Shown one piece after another: positions 37,244-46,708 of a stretch of 64,000 bases of DNA. The notes below the pieces were generated by a model. It saw only the letters and a program-made list of their open reading frames with translations, searched no databases and had not been told where the DNA came from. This DNA is from Fen-1308 sp035319125. GTDB lineage: Bacteria; Nitrospirota; Thermodesulfovibrionia; Thermodesulfovibrionales; Dissulfurispiraceae. Where the stretch lies: the NCBI GenBank assembly GCA_035319125.1, contig DATHDG010000040.1:1-64000 (forward strand). The letters run 5' to 3'. The first letter of the stretch is position 1. Every line of letters starts with the position of its first letter. Position numbers and translations under genes: made by a program.

Positions 37244-38512
37244 CTATTTGTTTTTACCCATTATATTTTTGAAGTAACGAGTCATCTTGTTGAGCAGTCC
37301 CGGATCGTCATCAGAACCGGTCGATGCTGAATAGCCGCTCCCATATAGAACCAACCCTACTGCAGCAGCATATTCAGGACCCTGGTACTGATCTTTAACA
37401 CCTTTCACAAACGGCAGCGAAGGAGCGGCTTGTCCGGATACGGATGATGTCAGATCAGGACGACCAGTTCTGATCGGAAGCACGATTGCGGTTTCCGCAA
37501 GGCGGATGAACCCCGGCACAAGCACAGCGCCGCCTGTAAATACTGTGCCGGTGATTGCATCTTTCACCTCAGGTCGTTTTAATTCATTCTGTATCAGTTC
37601 AAATAGCTCCTCGCAACGCAGCTGCAGTATCTCAGTTACGAGATGCCTTGATATCTTCCTGACTTCACCGTCGAGACCCACTACATCTATTTCCTCATCT
37701 TCACTATTTGCGATAGCTGTCATTCCAAATTGCTTCTTCACTCGTTCAGCTTCGGCAAAAGGTACGCGAAGACCTACACTAAGATCATTGGTAAAATGAT
37801 TGCCGCCTATGCCTAAAACCGCAGCGTGCTGCAACCACCCGTCCTTGAAAAGAGCGATATCAGTCGTCCCGGCGCCTATATCGACAATGGCAGTTCCCAT
37901 ATCCCGGTCTTCTGATGTCATTGCCGCTTCGGCAGAAGCAATCGAATGGAGAACAACATCGGATACTTGAATCCCCGCTTTCTCACAGCTCATTATCAGC
38001 CGTCGCAAAGGTTCAGCAGATGAGGTTATTATGTTAACGTGCGCCTCAAGGCTGAATCCCGGCAAACCCAAAGGATCCTTAATCCCTCGGCTACCATCTA
38101 CAATGAATTCAGTCGGCAGCATGTGCAGGATCTCCCGACCAGTGGTAACCGGAAATGCTCCAGCATCATCTATCACCTTATCGACATCAGCCTGAGATAT
38201 ATTTTTTCCGCTGACAGCAACAGTCGCCGAATCGGCTGAAACTTGAATATGGTTGCCAGATATGCTTACAAGAGCCTCTCTGATAGACACGCCTGACTGC
38301 TGCCGTGCTGCCGCCAGTGCGTCTCTGATGGCCGCAGAAGCTGAATCAGTATTTATAACAACTCCCTTTCTTAAACCGGCAGAAGGGGTAGATGAGATTG
38401 ACAGGATTTCTATTCCGTCGTCAATTGCCTCGGCAACAACCACGCAGATTTTAGACGTACCGACATCTATGCCCGTTATAAAGGGGCCACTTGCTCTTCT
38501 TTTAGCCGACAT
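37244..38512 (-). CDS. ftsA: Cell-division protein FtsA
   Basis: Actin-like membrane tether for FtsZ. 422 residues: ITGIDVGTSKICVVVAEA (about 12-29), SHS2/1C domain, GTAIVDIGAGTTDIALFKDG (about 203-222) and a C-terminal amphipathic helix (LLNKMTRYFKNIMGKNK) that binds the membrane. It overlaps the end of ftsQ by 11 bases and has only a moderate AAGAGAA site inside ftsQ, so translation is coupled. Confidence 0.97.
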   Translation of the reverse strand: MSAKRRASGPFITGIDVGTSKICVVVAEAIDDGIEILSISSTPSAGLRKGVVINTDSASAAIRDALAAARQQSGVSIREALVSISGNHIQVSADSATVAVSGKNISQADVDKVIDDAGAFPVTTGREILHMLPTEFIVDGSRGIKDPLGLPGFSLEAHVNIITSSAEPLRRLIMSCEKAGIQVSDVVLHSIASAEAAMTSEDRDMGTAIVDIGAGTTDIALFKDGWLQHAAVLGIGGNHFTNDLSVGLRVPFAEAERVKKQFGMTAIANSEDEEIDVVGLDGEVRKISRHLVTEILQLRCEELFELIQNELKRPEVKDAITGTVFTGGAVLVPGFIRLAETAIVLPIRTGRPDLTSSVSGQAAPSLPFVKGVKDQYQGPEYAAAVGLVLYGSGYSASTGSDDDPGLLNKMTRYFKNIMGKNK

Positions 38513-39389
38513 TTCTCTTTGTCTTACCCCCTGCAGTTTTTTTGTCGCCCTTCTTATGAACAGGGTTCTTTTGTTTCTCTTTAGGGTTCTTTTGTTTCTC
38601 TTTAGGCTTCTTTGGATTCTTCTCTGCTGCCTTCGGCTCTGGCTTCTTTTCTGGATCCTTGGGGTTTTTCAGAGGTTTGACCACAATTCTGTCGGCAAAT
38701 CTGAGGTCTATGTATTCAACTTCCATATTACGTTTAGCAAGCTCATTCCTGACAAAATCCAGCTTCTCGAGCTTGCTCTGCAGATCACCCGCGCCTATCT
38801 TAACCGGAACACCATCAACCTTCATAGTCACGTCTTCAGGTTTTATTCCGGTAAGTTCAATGTTACCGCCGTGCGCAGCCACTTTTCGCTCATTCAGAGC
38901 TGTCGCCAACTCAAGAGCATCCAGATAGGCATCTTTATGTGACGTCGGATTGATTTTCACTACCGGCAGGAAATAAAGAGATTCAGGCTTAATGTGTTCA
39001 AGCCGCGTTCCCTCGCTGTCTACTAAGAATGGCTTATCATTCACCAGCAATACAGCTTCAGCGACCGCTTCAGTCAGATATATCGTAATATTTCCGCTCA
39101 GATCCTTCCGCACCAGAGCATCCTTGATCCACGGGGATGTCTTAAGCTTTTTATATATCTCTCTGGTTGTAATAGAGAAGAGCGGCTTTTTATAAGAGAG
39201 TCCCGTAAGCGACAATAAATCAGCGGTCGTAAGATGTTTATTCCCAAAAAAATTTATCTCTCTTACAAACATAAATTTAGTGCAGAGAAAAACAGTGCCT
39301 ATGAGGCAAAGGATTGCAGCCAGTCCAGCAATTGCAGCCAGCGACTTCTTAATCCCCGTCTGTTTTTTTGTGCCCTTTCTAGTATCCAT
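38502..39389 (-). CDS. ftsQ: Cell-division protein FtsQ/DivIB with long basic tail
   Basis: FtsQ joins the divisome through FtsL/FtsB. From the ATG at 39389 the 295-residue protein has one membrane segment (about 20-40), a POTRA domain starting REINFFGNKHLTTADLLSL (about 45-110) and a beta domain to about 235. The last 55 residues are a Lys/Pro/Asn tail containing KEKQKNP twice, built by a tandem DNA repeat. Such a tail is not part of the core family. A GTG at 39407 overlaps ddl but has no ribosome site. Confidence 0.9.
   Translation of the reverse strand: MDTRKGTKKQTGIKKSLAAIAGLAAILCLIGTVFLCTKFMFVREINFFGNKHLTTADLLSLTGLSYKKPLFSITTREIYKKLKTSPWIKDALVRKDLSGNITIYLTEAVAEAVLLVNDKPFLVDSEGTRLEHIKPESLYFLPVVKINPTSHKDAYLDALELATALNERKVAAHGGNIELTGIKPEDVTMKVDGVPVKIGAGDLQSKLEKLDFVRNELAKRNMEVEYIDLRFADRIVVKPLKNPKDPEKKPEPKAAEKNPKKPKEKQKNPKEKQKNPVHKKGDKKTAGGKTKRNVG
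38562..38603. repeat. 21-base tandem repeat in the ftsQ 3' end
   Basis: Two identical 21-base units (38562-38582 and 38583-38603) are followed by a partial third copy to about 38612. They encode the repeated KEKQKNP heptads of the FtsQ tail. In-frame unit length allows copy-number change without breaking the frame. Confidence 0.85.
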
Positions 39390-39396
39390 TATACTT

Positions 39397-40341
39397 CTAT
39401 TTTCCACAAGCTGATTTAAGGATTTCTTCTACCAGATCTGCGAATCCATATCCGGCAAGTCCGGCTATTTTGGGCAACAGGCTCGTCTCAGTCATCCCAG
39501 GGATAGTATTGACCTCCAGCATATAGGCTTTTTCTTCTGCAAGGATCATATCTATCCGCGTTGCACCGGCGCATCCCAGCGCTTTATTGGCTCTTAGCGC
39601 CGTGGACTTAAGCATGTCGTATTCATGTTCGCTAACATCAGGCGGAAGTATGTAGCTTGTCAGGCCCGGTGTATATTTCGCCTCATAACTGTAAAACTCA
39701 AGGGACGGCCTGACCTCTACCCCACCTAGAACCCTGTCGCCTAGCACGCCGATCTGGATCTCTCTGCCTTTTACAAATCGTTCTATGATCACTTCCTCTC
39801 CATATTTAAACGCATCATTAAGGGCAGGGAGCAGATCCTCCTTATTCTTAACTATATGTACACCTATGCTCGACCCCTCTGTTGAGGGCTTAACAACCCA
39901 CGGCATATCGAAATCAATCATCGACCCGCCCAAAAGGATTCTTGCCACAGAAGCATCCATCTCTTCCGGAAGCTCTTTACGATGGATGATTTTGAAAGAA
40001 GGGACAGGTATGCCATGATACATAAATATCTTCTTCGATGCGGCTTTATCCATTGCTACTGCAGATGCGAGCACGCCGGACCCTGTATACGGGACGCCGA
40101 TCACCTCAAGAAATCCTTGCAATGAGCCGTTTTCTCCATGACCTCCATGAAGAGCGATAAATGCTATCTCAACATTATTTTCAACAATAGCTGTATAGAT
40201 ATCTTTGGCTGCATCAATAAAAACCGCGTCATAGCCCCTTTCGAGCAATGCCTTATGTATTGCGTTGCCGCTTCTTAGCGATACTTCGCGCTCTGCTGAC
40301 AGCCCGCCTGCAAGCACTCCTATCCTTTTATCAGTGATCAT
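39397..40341 (-). CDS. ddl: D-alanine--D-alanine ligase
   Basis: ATP-grasp enzyme that makes the D-Ala-D-Ala end of peptidoglycan precursors. The 314-residue protein begins RIGVLAGGLSAEREVSL and has FIALHGGHGENGSLQG, PWVVKPSTEGSSIGV (ATP-grasp) and EVNTIPGMTETSLLPK near the end. Length is normal. It starts four bases inside murC. In many relatives murB sits between murC and ddl; here it does not. Confidence 0.97.
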   Translation of the reverse strand: MITDKRIGVLAGGLSAEREVSLRSGNAIHKALLERGYDAVFIDAAKDIYTAIVENNVEIAFIALHGGHGENGSLQGFLEVIGVPYTGSGVLASAVAMDKAASKKIFMYHGIPVPSFKIIHRKELPEEMDASVARILLGGSMIDFDMPWVVKPSTEGSSIGVHIVKNKEDLLPALNDAFKYGEEVIIERFVKGREIQIGVLGDRVLGGVEVRPSLEFYSYEAKYTPGLTSYILPPDVSEHEYDMLKSTALRANKALGCAGATRIDMILAEEKAYMLEVNTIPGMTETSLLPKIAGLAGYGFADLVEEILKSACGK

Positions 40342-41705
40342 AATGCTTTCAGTAGCTCCTCACCTATCTTATAGACATCACCGGCACCCAATGTAATAAC
40401 AATGTCACCGTTTTTTAAATCGGACAGTAAAGACTTGATCAATTCATCCCTATCGTTTATATATTCAGCCTTGAGCAATCCCACTTCTTGTATTTTACGG
40501 AGAAGTGCGGCCGAATCCACCCCATTGATGGGCGTCTCGCTCGCAGCATATATGTCAAGCAAATAGAGTCTATCTACAGAGCCGAAGCTCAATGCAAAAT
40601 CATTCATCAGGTCTCGGGTGCGTGTGTACCTGTGCGGCTGGAAGATTACAACGATACGATTATCGGGGAAGCATTCCCGCGCAGCCTTAAGCACAGCTCT
40701 AATCTCGACCGGATGATGCCCGTAGTCATCGTAAACTTTTATACTGCGAGACTGCCCTCGGAACTCAAATCTGCGCTGGATGCCTCCGAATCCACCCAGG
40801 CCAACCTTAATTTTGTCTTGAGGCATTTGAAGTTGCATGGCTGTCAATATGGCCGCAAGGCTATTGAGCACATTATGCACCCCCAGTATCGGCACTCTGA
40901 ATTCGCCGAGAAGGTTACCCTTGAAGACTGCCTCGAATATCATGCCGGATTCTCCAAACCTGATATTCCTGGCATACATATCCGCATCGTGCGAAAGACC
41001 GTAGGTTAATACCCTCCTTTTGATCTGCGGCAAGATCTCCCGAGTGTGCTCGTTCTCCTTGCACACGATAGCAACACCATAAAAGGGCACTTTATTTATA
41101 AATGAAAGAAAAGCTGCCTTAAGCGTATCTATATCTTTAAAATAATCCATATGCTCCCGATCAATGTTTGTAATGATCGCAATCGCCGGACTCAGTTTTA
41201 GGAATGATCCGTCGCTTTCATCAGCTTCAGCCACAAGAAATTCTCCCTGACCCAACCTAGCATTGCTGCCGAAAGCCTTAAGCTTGCCTCCTATGACTAC
41301 CGTAGGATCAAGTCCTCCTTCACCAAGCAGCGTTGCTATAAGCGACGTGGTTGTAGTCTTTCCATGAGCGCCCGCAACGAGTATGCCATACTTAAGCCTG
41401 CCAAGTTCGGCAAGCATCTCAGCCCTAGGGATAACAGGGACACCTCTGTCTTTTGCAGCAGTAACTTCCGGATTGCTTGAAGACACGGCAGAGGAGGTCA
41501 CAACTACATGAGCTGCTTCTATATTCTTCTCATCATGTCCAATAAAAATCTTTATACCGAGTTTTCGTAATCTAGAGGTAATATCTGATTCTCTGAGATC
41601 AGATCCTGTAATCTCATAACCAAGATTATGCAGAACTTCTGCAATACCGCTCATGCCTATTCCGCCTATACCCACAAAATGTATAATCTTGTATTGATTG
41701 AACAC
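40338..41705 (-). CDS. murC: UDP-N-acetylmuramate--L-alanine ligase
   Basis: First amino-acid-adding Mur ligase. 455 residues: IHFVGIGGIGMSGIAEVL (about 8-25), the ATP loop AHGKTTTTS (about 112-120), the catalytic ADESDGSF segment, and the DDYGHHPVEI motif near residue 330 (typical of MurC). Downstream of murG by 18 bases, overlapping ddl. Confidence 0.98.
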   Translation of the reverse strand: MFNQYKIIHFVGIGGIGMSGIAEVLHNLGYEITGSDLRESDITSRLRKLGIKIFIGHDEKNIEAAHVVVTSSAVSSSNPEVTAAKDRGVPVIPRAEMLAELGRLKYGILVAGAHGKTTTTSLIATLLGEGGLDPTVVIGGKLKAFGSNARLGQGEFLVAEADESDGSFLKLSPAIAIITNIDREHMDYFKDIDTLKAAFLSFINKVPFYGVAIVCKENEHTREILPQIKRRVLTYGLSHDADMYARNIRFGESGMIFEAVFKGNLLGEFRVPILGVHNVLNSLAAILTAMQLQMPQDKIKVGLGGFGGIQRRFEFRGQSRSIKVYDDYGHHPVEIRAVLKAARECFPDNRIVVIFQPHRYTRTRDLMNDFALSFGSVDRLYLLDIYAASETPINGVDSAALLRKIQEVGLLKAEYINDRDELIKSLLSDLKNGDIVITLGAGDVYKIGEELLKAL

Positions 41706-41723
41706 TTCCGGATTATTCCTCCT

Positions 41724-42821
41724 CTACGTCCTTCGCGTCAGATTCATTGCCAGATCGACAATCTTCTCAGCGGCATCGGGTCTGCCAAATGCCTTGGATG
41801 CCTTCTGCATGGCCTTCCTCTTTTCCGGATTGTCGTACATGCTTCTGATTGCCTTCGCTGCTACCTCACCGCTAAGATGCCTGTCAAGAATCACAGTTGC
41901 TGCGCCCATGTCTTCGAGCTTTCTAGCATTCGCCTCCTGGTGGTTAGAAGCAGCATAAGGATATGGCACCAGCACCGCTGCCTTTCCCACTGCAGTTAGC
42001 TCAGACAGCGTGGTAGCTCCGGCTCTGCATATTACGAGATCTGCTGCTGCATATGCATCTGCCATTTGGTAGATAAATGGCATGACAGTCGCAGAGAATC
42101 CCAGCTTATCGTATATTTCCTTAATACCCTTGACGTCTTTCTCGCCAGTCTGGTGAATAAACTGGATATTGTCTCGTAAATCCAGCAGATAATGCAACGC
42201 CTCTACTACCGCATTATTAATCGTTCTAGCGCCCAGACTGCCGCCAAATATCAAAACAGTATAGCGATCTCTTGCCAGCGAGAACTGTCTTGTTGCATCA
42301 ACCGTATCTCTGGTCAAAATCTTTTTCCTGACAGGGTTTCCCGTAAGAAATGTCCTCTCCCTAGGGAAAGAGGCTATACTTTCCTGATACGTCACAGCAA
42401 TAGCGTCAACGAATCTGCTAAGGAATTTGTTAGCAAAACCCGGCACTGAATTCTGTTCCATAATAATAGTGCGTACACCCATGAAATGTGCTGTAAATAC
42501 CATGCCGACGGAAGCATAACCACCAACGCCTATGACGATGTCAGGACAAACAGATGCAATGATCCGTCGGGCCTGATACAGCGATACTAAAAAAAGATAA
42601 ACAGCTCTCGCCTTCTGGAAAGCTGTCTTGCCCACCATCCCCTCGGCGCTCAAATATTCAATAGGATAACCTTCCTTAGGTATGACTCGGGCCTCTATGC
42701 CATGTTCTGTGCCTACAAAAACAATTCTTGCCGTGAGACCTTTCTTGGTAAATTCTTCCGCAACTGCAACTCCGGGGAAAAGATGACCTCCGGTTCCCCC
42801 TCCCGCGATTATAACCCTCAT
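41724..42821 (-). CDS. murG: MurG, lipid II-forming N-acetylglucosaminyltransferase
   Basis: GT28 enzyme that adds GlcNAc to lipid I. The 365-residue protein starts IIAGGGTGGHLFPGVAVAEE with the Gly-rich loop, and has the second loop GGSLGARTIN (about 193) and the C-terminal sugar-binding RAGATTLSELTAVGKAAVLVP. Overlaps ftsW by four bases. Confidence 0.98.
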   Translation of the reverse strand: MRVIIAGGGTGGHLFPGVAVAEEFTKKGLTARIVFVGTEHGIEARVIPKEGYPIEYLSAEGMVGKTAFQKARAVYLFLVSLYQARRIIASVCPDIVIGVGGYASVGMVFTAHFMGVRTIIMEQNSVPGFANKFLSRFVDAIAVTYQESIASFPRERTFLTGNPVRKKILTRDTVDATRQFSLARDRYTVLIFGGSLGARTINNAVVEALHYLLDLRDNIQFIHQTGEKDVKGIKEIYDKLGFSATVMPFIYQMADAYAAADLVICRAGATTLSELTAVGKAAVLVPYPYAASNHQEANARKLEDMGAATVILDRHLSGEVAAKAIRSMYDNPEKRKAMQKASKAFGRPDAAEKIVDLAMNLTRRT

Positions 42822-44101
42822 GATCTATTCCTGTTTCTCTTGAAAAAGCTCATCCTTCCGCCACGTCTGGCATTGAATTGACTATAACCTTTGCCGAATG
42901 CATACTGGCTTGTCTTGGCCTCTTCTGTCGCAGCCGGTGAATCAGCTCCTGCAGATTTATTTCGTATATGCAATTTCTCACGTGCCATTCTCAGATCACC
43001 TCTCAGTCTTGACACGTTGAGCAGCAGTCCTGCAGCTATCATGCTTATTACCAGAGAAGATCCTCCATAACTAATAAAAGGAAGCGGAAGTCCTTTTGTA
43101 GGCAACAGCCCTGTGACTACTGCAAAATTGAACACCGACTGTATCCCGATCATTAAGGAAATACCTGAGGCGAGATAATACGCGAATGGGTCTTCGATTC
43201 TCCTGGCAATCATGAACCCTCTGACAAACAGACCGCAAAACAACGCTACAACAACGATCGCTCCTATAAAACCGAGTTCTTCCCCAATTAACGAAAAAAT
43301 AAAATCTGTGTGCACCTCCGGCAGAAACGAAAGCTTTTGTTTGCTTTCACCGAGACCTACTCCTTGAAAACCGCCGCTTCCAAGTGCAATAAAAGATTGA
43401 GTGAGCTGGAAGCCGGACCCTTGAGGGTCCTTCCACGGATCGAGAAATGCCGTAACCCTTTTCCAGCGATATGGTTCCATAATCAGCTTAATGATAACAG
43501 GAATCGCAACCAAAACGAGCGATAGCAGATACTGCATCCTCGTCCCCGATAAAAAGAGCATGGCTACCGTAAGAATCGCCAAGCTCATAGTCGCTCCGAA
43601 ATCCGGCTGTTTCAAAAATACGATTTGAAAAATTCCCATGATGAATAAAGGAATGGCAAACGAGATAATCTTGTCCCTATTGTATGAAGGATGACTCAGG
43701 AACCACGCCAAGAATATAACCATTGACAATTTCACCAGTTCAGACGGCTGAAAACTGGATGGCCATAGTCTTAACCATCTACGCGCACCACCGGCGCTGA
43801 TACCGAGGCTCGTAAAGACAAGGAGTAAACAGACCAATGATATAATGAGTAGAGGGATAACCATCTTCTTCAGATATTCGATAGGCGTTTTATACGCTAT
43901 GAACATCGCGACTATTCCAATCAGAACGGTAAGGACTTGCTTCTTCAGATAGCTGAACTGGCTGACAGTAACCCCCAGAGCTTTGCCTTTATGCTGAAGA
44001 GCAGGCGATACAACGGATGTAGAGCTATATACAGCTGTGAGGCCAATAATCATCAGCAGTACAACAAGCAACAAGACCACTTTGTCAAAGCGCTGCGTCA
44101 T
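42818..44101 (-). CDS. ftsW: FtsW, peptidoglycan glycosyltransferase of the divisome
   Basis: SEDS-family polymerase of 427 residues with about ten membrane segments. It carries the SEDS motifs WLRLWPSSFQPSEL near the middle and GLLPTKGLPLPFISYGGSS near the end, and pairs with the class B PBP FtsI (50810-52531). A hydrophilic C-terminal tail (about 370-427, Arg/Asn-rich) is longer than in E. coli. Overlaps murD and murG by four bases each. Confidence 0.97.
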   Translation of the reverse strand: MTQRFDKVVLLLVVLLMIIGLTAVYSSTSVVSPALQHKGKALGVTVSQFSYLKKQVLTVLIGIVAMFIAYKTPIEYLKKMVIPLLIISLVCLLLVFTSLGISAGGARRWLRLWPSSFQPSELVKLSMVIFLAWFLSHPSYNRDKIISFAIPLFIMGIFQIVFLKQPDFGATMSLAILTVAMLFLSGTRMQYLLSLVLVAIPVIIKLIMEPYRWKRVTAFLDPWKDPQGSGFQLTQSFIALGSGGFQGVGLGESKQKLSFLPEVHTDFIFSLIGEELGFIGAIVVVALFCGLFVRGFMIARRIEDPFAYYLASGISLMIGIQSVFNFAVVTGLLPTKGLPLPFISYGGSSLVISMIAAGLLLNVSRLRGDLRMAREKLHIRNKSAGADSPAATEEAKTSQYAFGKGYSQFNARRGGRMSFFKRNRNRS

Positions 44102-45540
44102 AGTTCCATCACCATCTGTTTAAACTGTCGCCCTCTGTCTTCGAAATCCATAAACATGTCGAAGCTTGCGCATGCAGGTGAAAGTAGGACCACGTCTCCC
44201 TGAGTTGCTGCCTCACTTGCTTTAGCGATAGCAGCCCTAAAGTCGAAGCCTGCCATTTCACACGGTGTAACATCGCAGACTGCCTTTCTAATTTTTTCGG
44301 CAGCCTCACCTACAAGAATCAGATTCTTGACCTTCTCTTTTATCAACGGCCTCAACAACGTGAAATCGCTGTCCTTGTCACGGCCTCCGGCTATCAAGAT
44401 GACAGGCTCTGCAAACCCTTCAAGAGACTTCATTACCGCACCAACATTAGTACCCTTGGAATCGTTTATATATTTAACCCCTTCCAGCTCCCGCACAAGC
44501 TCCAGCCTGTGTTCCAGCCCCTGGAATGTGGCCAGCGCATTCCTTATGCCTTCTAAATTGCACCCAGCAAGATATGCCATAAGCGCGGCAGCCATTGCAT
44601 TTTCAATGTTATGGACACCTTTTATAACAAATGATGATGGATCTAAATCAAATGATGAACTTGGCACTGCCAGATCCCGATTGATAGCACCCAACTTGTC
44701 AGCCGAAAGGTTAAAGCTGATCTTTCCATTGAGAAAACAGATACCTTCAACCACTTTCTTGCGGCTGAAATAAAAGACTTGAGGCTTCTGATCCTGCTTG
44801 CCAATTATCTGCTCAATCTCTGCAGAAAAAGGATCGTCAGCATTCAACACAAGATAGTCGCCCGGTTTCTGGTTCATGGACACCCGACATTTCGCTCTAA
44901 CGTACAGTTCCATCTCATGATAACGGTCGAGATGATCCGGAGTAATGTTTAGAATAGCTGAGCCTTTCGGCCTGAAATTTCCTATAGTCTCCAGCTGAAA
45001 GCTCGACAGTTCTGCGACTACATATTTAATAGGGGCTGCGGGTGGATTTATCAATATATCGTGAACCTCAGCCGCCAGCGAGTTGCCTATATTACCACCA
45101 AGAATTGTACTAATACCTCCGCTCCGGAGTATCGTGTCCAGAAGCGCTGTCGTAGTGGACTTGCCGTTAGTGCCGGTAATTGCCAGAAATTCCGGGGCAT
45201 CTACCTTTAAAACTTGGGTGATAACATGGCATGCCAGTTCAAGCTCGCCAATGATCTTGATCCCGTTGCGCTGCGCTAACTTAAGGGGTTCGATATCAAG
45301 CGGAATGCCAGGGCTGACAACTATGGTGTCAGCTGATTCAAAAAGTTCGACAGGATGCCTGCCTAGTGAGAGTGAAATTGCTGGATCTAATGCTTTAATA
45401 AATGGGGTCAGCTGATCAGGCTTCTTCAGATCGGTAACCGTAACTCCGGCCCCCAAATAGGCGAGAAGATTTGCAGCTCCGACGCCGCTCCTGGCAAGTC
45501 CTACAATTACAATCCTCTGTCCACTGTACGTTGTCCCCAT
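44098..45540 (-). CDS. murD: UDP-N-acetylmuramoylalanine--D-glutamate ligase
   Basis: Second Mur ligase, 480 residues. IVGLARSGVGAANLL (about 11-25), the ATP loop ITGTNGKSTTTALL (about 118-131), NDSKGTNVGAV (about 350) and a C-terminal DKDSDFTLL segment match MurD. No clear ribosome site precedes the ATG. Located after the carboxypeptidase gene, before ftsW. Confidence 0.97.
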   Translation of the reverse strand: MGTTYSGQRIVIVGLARSGVGAANLLAYLGAGVTVTDLKKPDQLTPFIKALDPAISLSLGRHPVELFESADTIVVSPGIPLDIEPLKLAQRNGIKIIGELELACHVITQVLKVDAPEFLAITGTNGKSTTTALLDTILRSGGISTILGGNIGNSLAAEVHDILINPPAAPIKYVVAELSSFQLETIGNFRPKGSAILNITPDHLDRYHEMELYVRAKCRVSMNQKPGDYLVLNADDPFSAEIEQIIGKQDQKPQVFYFSRKKVVEGICFLNGKISFNLSADKLGAINRDLAVPSSSFDLDPSSFVIKGVHNIENAMAAALMAYLAGCNLEGIRNALATFQGLEHRLELVRELEGVKYINDSKGTNVGAVMKSLEGFAEPVILIAGGRDKDSDFTLLRPLIKEKVKNLILVGEAAEKIRKAVCDVTPCEMAGFDFRAAIAKASEAATQGDVVLLSPACASFDMFMDFEDRGRQFKQMVMEL

Positions 45541-45578
45541 TACTGGAAAAAATGTTTATCTCCCGCTGCTTTATGATG

Positions 45579-46703
45579 TTATGAAACGTCTTGTGCTGCG
45601 GTCTTGTTTCGGGCGTTGACTGCCCCGCCCTTCTTTTTATTAACCTTCTTTTTTGTTGCTGAATTTTTCTTCGTTGCAGATTTCTTCCTGGCTGCTATCT
45701 TCTTTTTTGAAGATTTGCCCCCTTTGCCGATCTTGCTTGCTCTTATTTTTTCAAGTCTCTGTTTCTTCTTAACCTTATGAGAAGCATACACTACCGGACT
45801 GTTGGAAACAGATGTGTAGTAAATCTCCGGCTCTCTCTTCTTGTTTAATACATCATCACCCCGCGCGAGCAAAGTTGAAGAATCATGCCAGAGTTCGTTG
45901 CGAACTGATTCACCAAGCACCGCAGCCACCAGCATCCTGTCGCCCTTCTGTCCTGCGCATACAAAACAATGCTTTGCAGCCCTGGTATATCCAGTTTTGC
46001 CACCGACCATATCCTCATCAGTCCACAAGAGATGGTTGGTATTTTTTACAACTATCTTTCGGCCGCCTTCGGTGTATACCTGCTGTGAACGGGTTTTAAC
46101 AATTTCTTTAATTACCGGATAGCCAATAGCTCCTTTCATTATCAAGGAGAGATCAAAGGCAGTAATATATTGTCCTCCACCCGGAAGGCCCGAAGCATTA
46201 ACATAATGCGTATTTTCAGCGCCAAGACTCCTCGCTTTCTCATTCATTAACTTTGTGAAGGCCTCTTCCGATCCTGAAACCGCCTCAGCAAGCGCTACCG
46301 CCGCAGAATTCACAGATCTTATCAGCGCGATATTCAGCAGATCCCGTACCTTTAGCTTCTCGCCTGCCCTGAGATGCGGCGACACAGAGGGTGTATCAGC
46401 GGCTTCCTGGCTCACGGTAACAATAGTTTCCGGATCAAGCCTGTCTAGAACTATCATTGCAGTGACAAGCTTGGTTGTGCTTGCCGGGAAAAGCTTCACA
46501 TTCGGGTTTTTAGCATAAAGAATATTTCCAGTTGCCCCATCTATTACTACTGCTGCCTTTGCGCTTATGTCATCAGCGAAAGCACAGTCTGTATTAGAAA
46601 GTGCAGCCAGCATAATCATGATGATAAAAATCAGCATCTTCAGCAAAGTGAACCTGCTGTCAGAAGATGCAAATCCCGGATGTTCAAAGTTTTCCGTTTT
46701 CAT
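45579..46703 (-). CDS. D-alanyl-D-alanine carboxypeptidase (PBP5/DacA-like) with Lys-rich tail
   Basis: Serine peptidase S11 of about 374 residues. The signal or anchor segment (about 20-45) is followed by the catalytic SxxK in PASTTKLVTA, SxN in RSVNSAAVAL and KTG in GGKTGYTRAAKHCF. The PBP5-type domain ends near residue 260 and is followed by a tail of about 60 residues rich in Lys/Ala/Ser (KKKIAARKKSATKKNSATKK). It trims the terminal D-Ala of the pentapeptide. Its place between mraY and murD is unusual for the dcw cluster. The ATG at 46703 has a GAGGTG site that overlaps the mraY stop. Confidence 0.92.
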   Translation of the reverse strand: MKTENFEHPGFASSDSRFTLLKMLIFIIMIMLAALSNTDCAFADDISAKAAVVIDGATGNILYAKNPNVKLFPASTTKLVTAMIVLDRLDPETIVTVSQEAADTPSVSPHLRAGEKLKVRDLLNIALIRSVNSAAVALAEAVSGSEEAFTKLMNEKARSLGAENTHYVNASGLPGGGQYITAFDLSLIMKGAIGYPVIKEIVKTRSQQVYTEGGRKIVVKNTNHLLWTDEDMVGGKTGYTRAAKHCFVCAGQKGDRMLVAAVLGESVRNELWHDSSTLLARGDDVLNKKREPEIYYTSVSNSPVVYASHKVKKKQRLEKIRASKIGKGGKSSKKKIAARKKSATKKNSATKKKVNKKKGGAVNARNKTAAQDVS

Positions 46704-46708
46704 ACACA

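Noticed and set aside
38253..38942. Open frame of 229 codons on the plus strand over ftsA and ftsQ
   Set aside because: Antisense shadow; its Leu/Phe-rich stretch is the complement of the FtsQ Lys tail.
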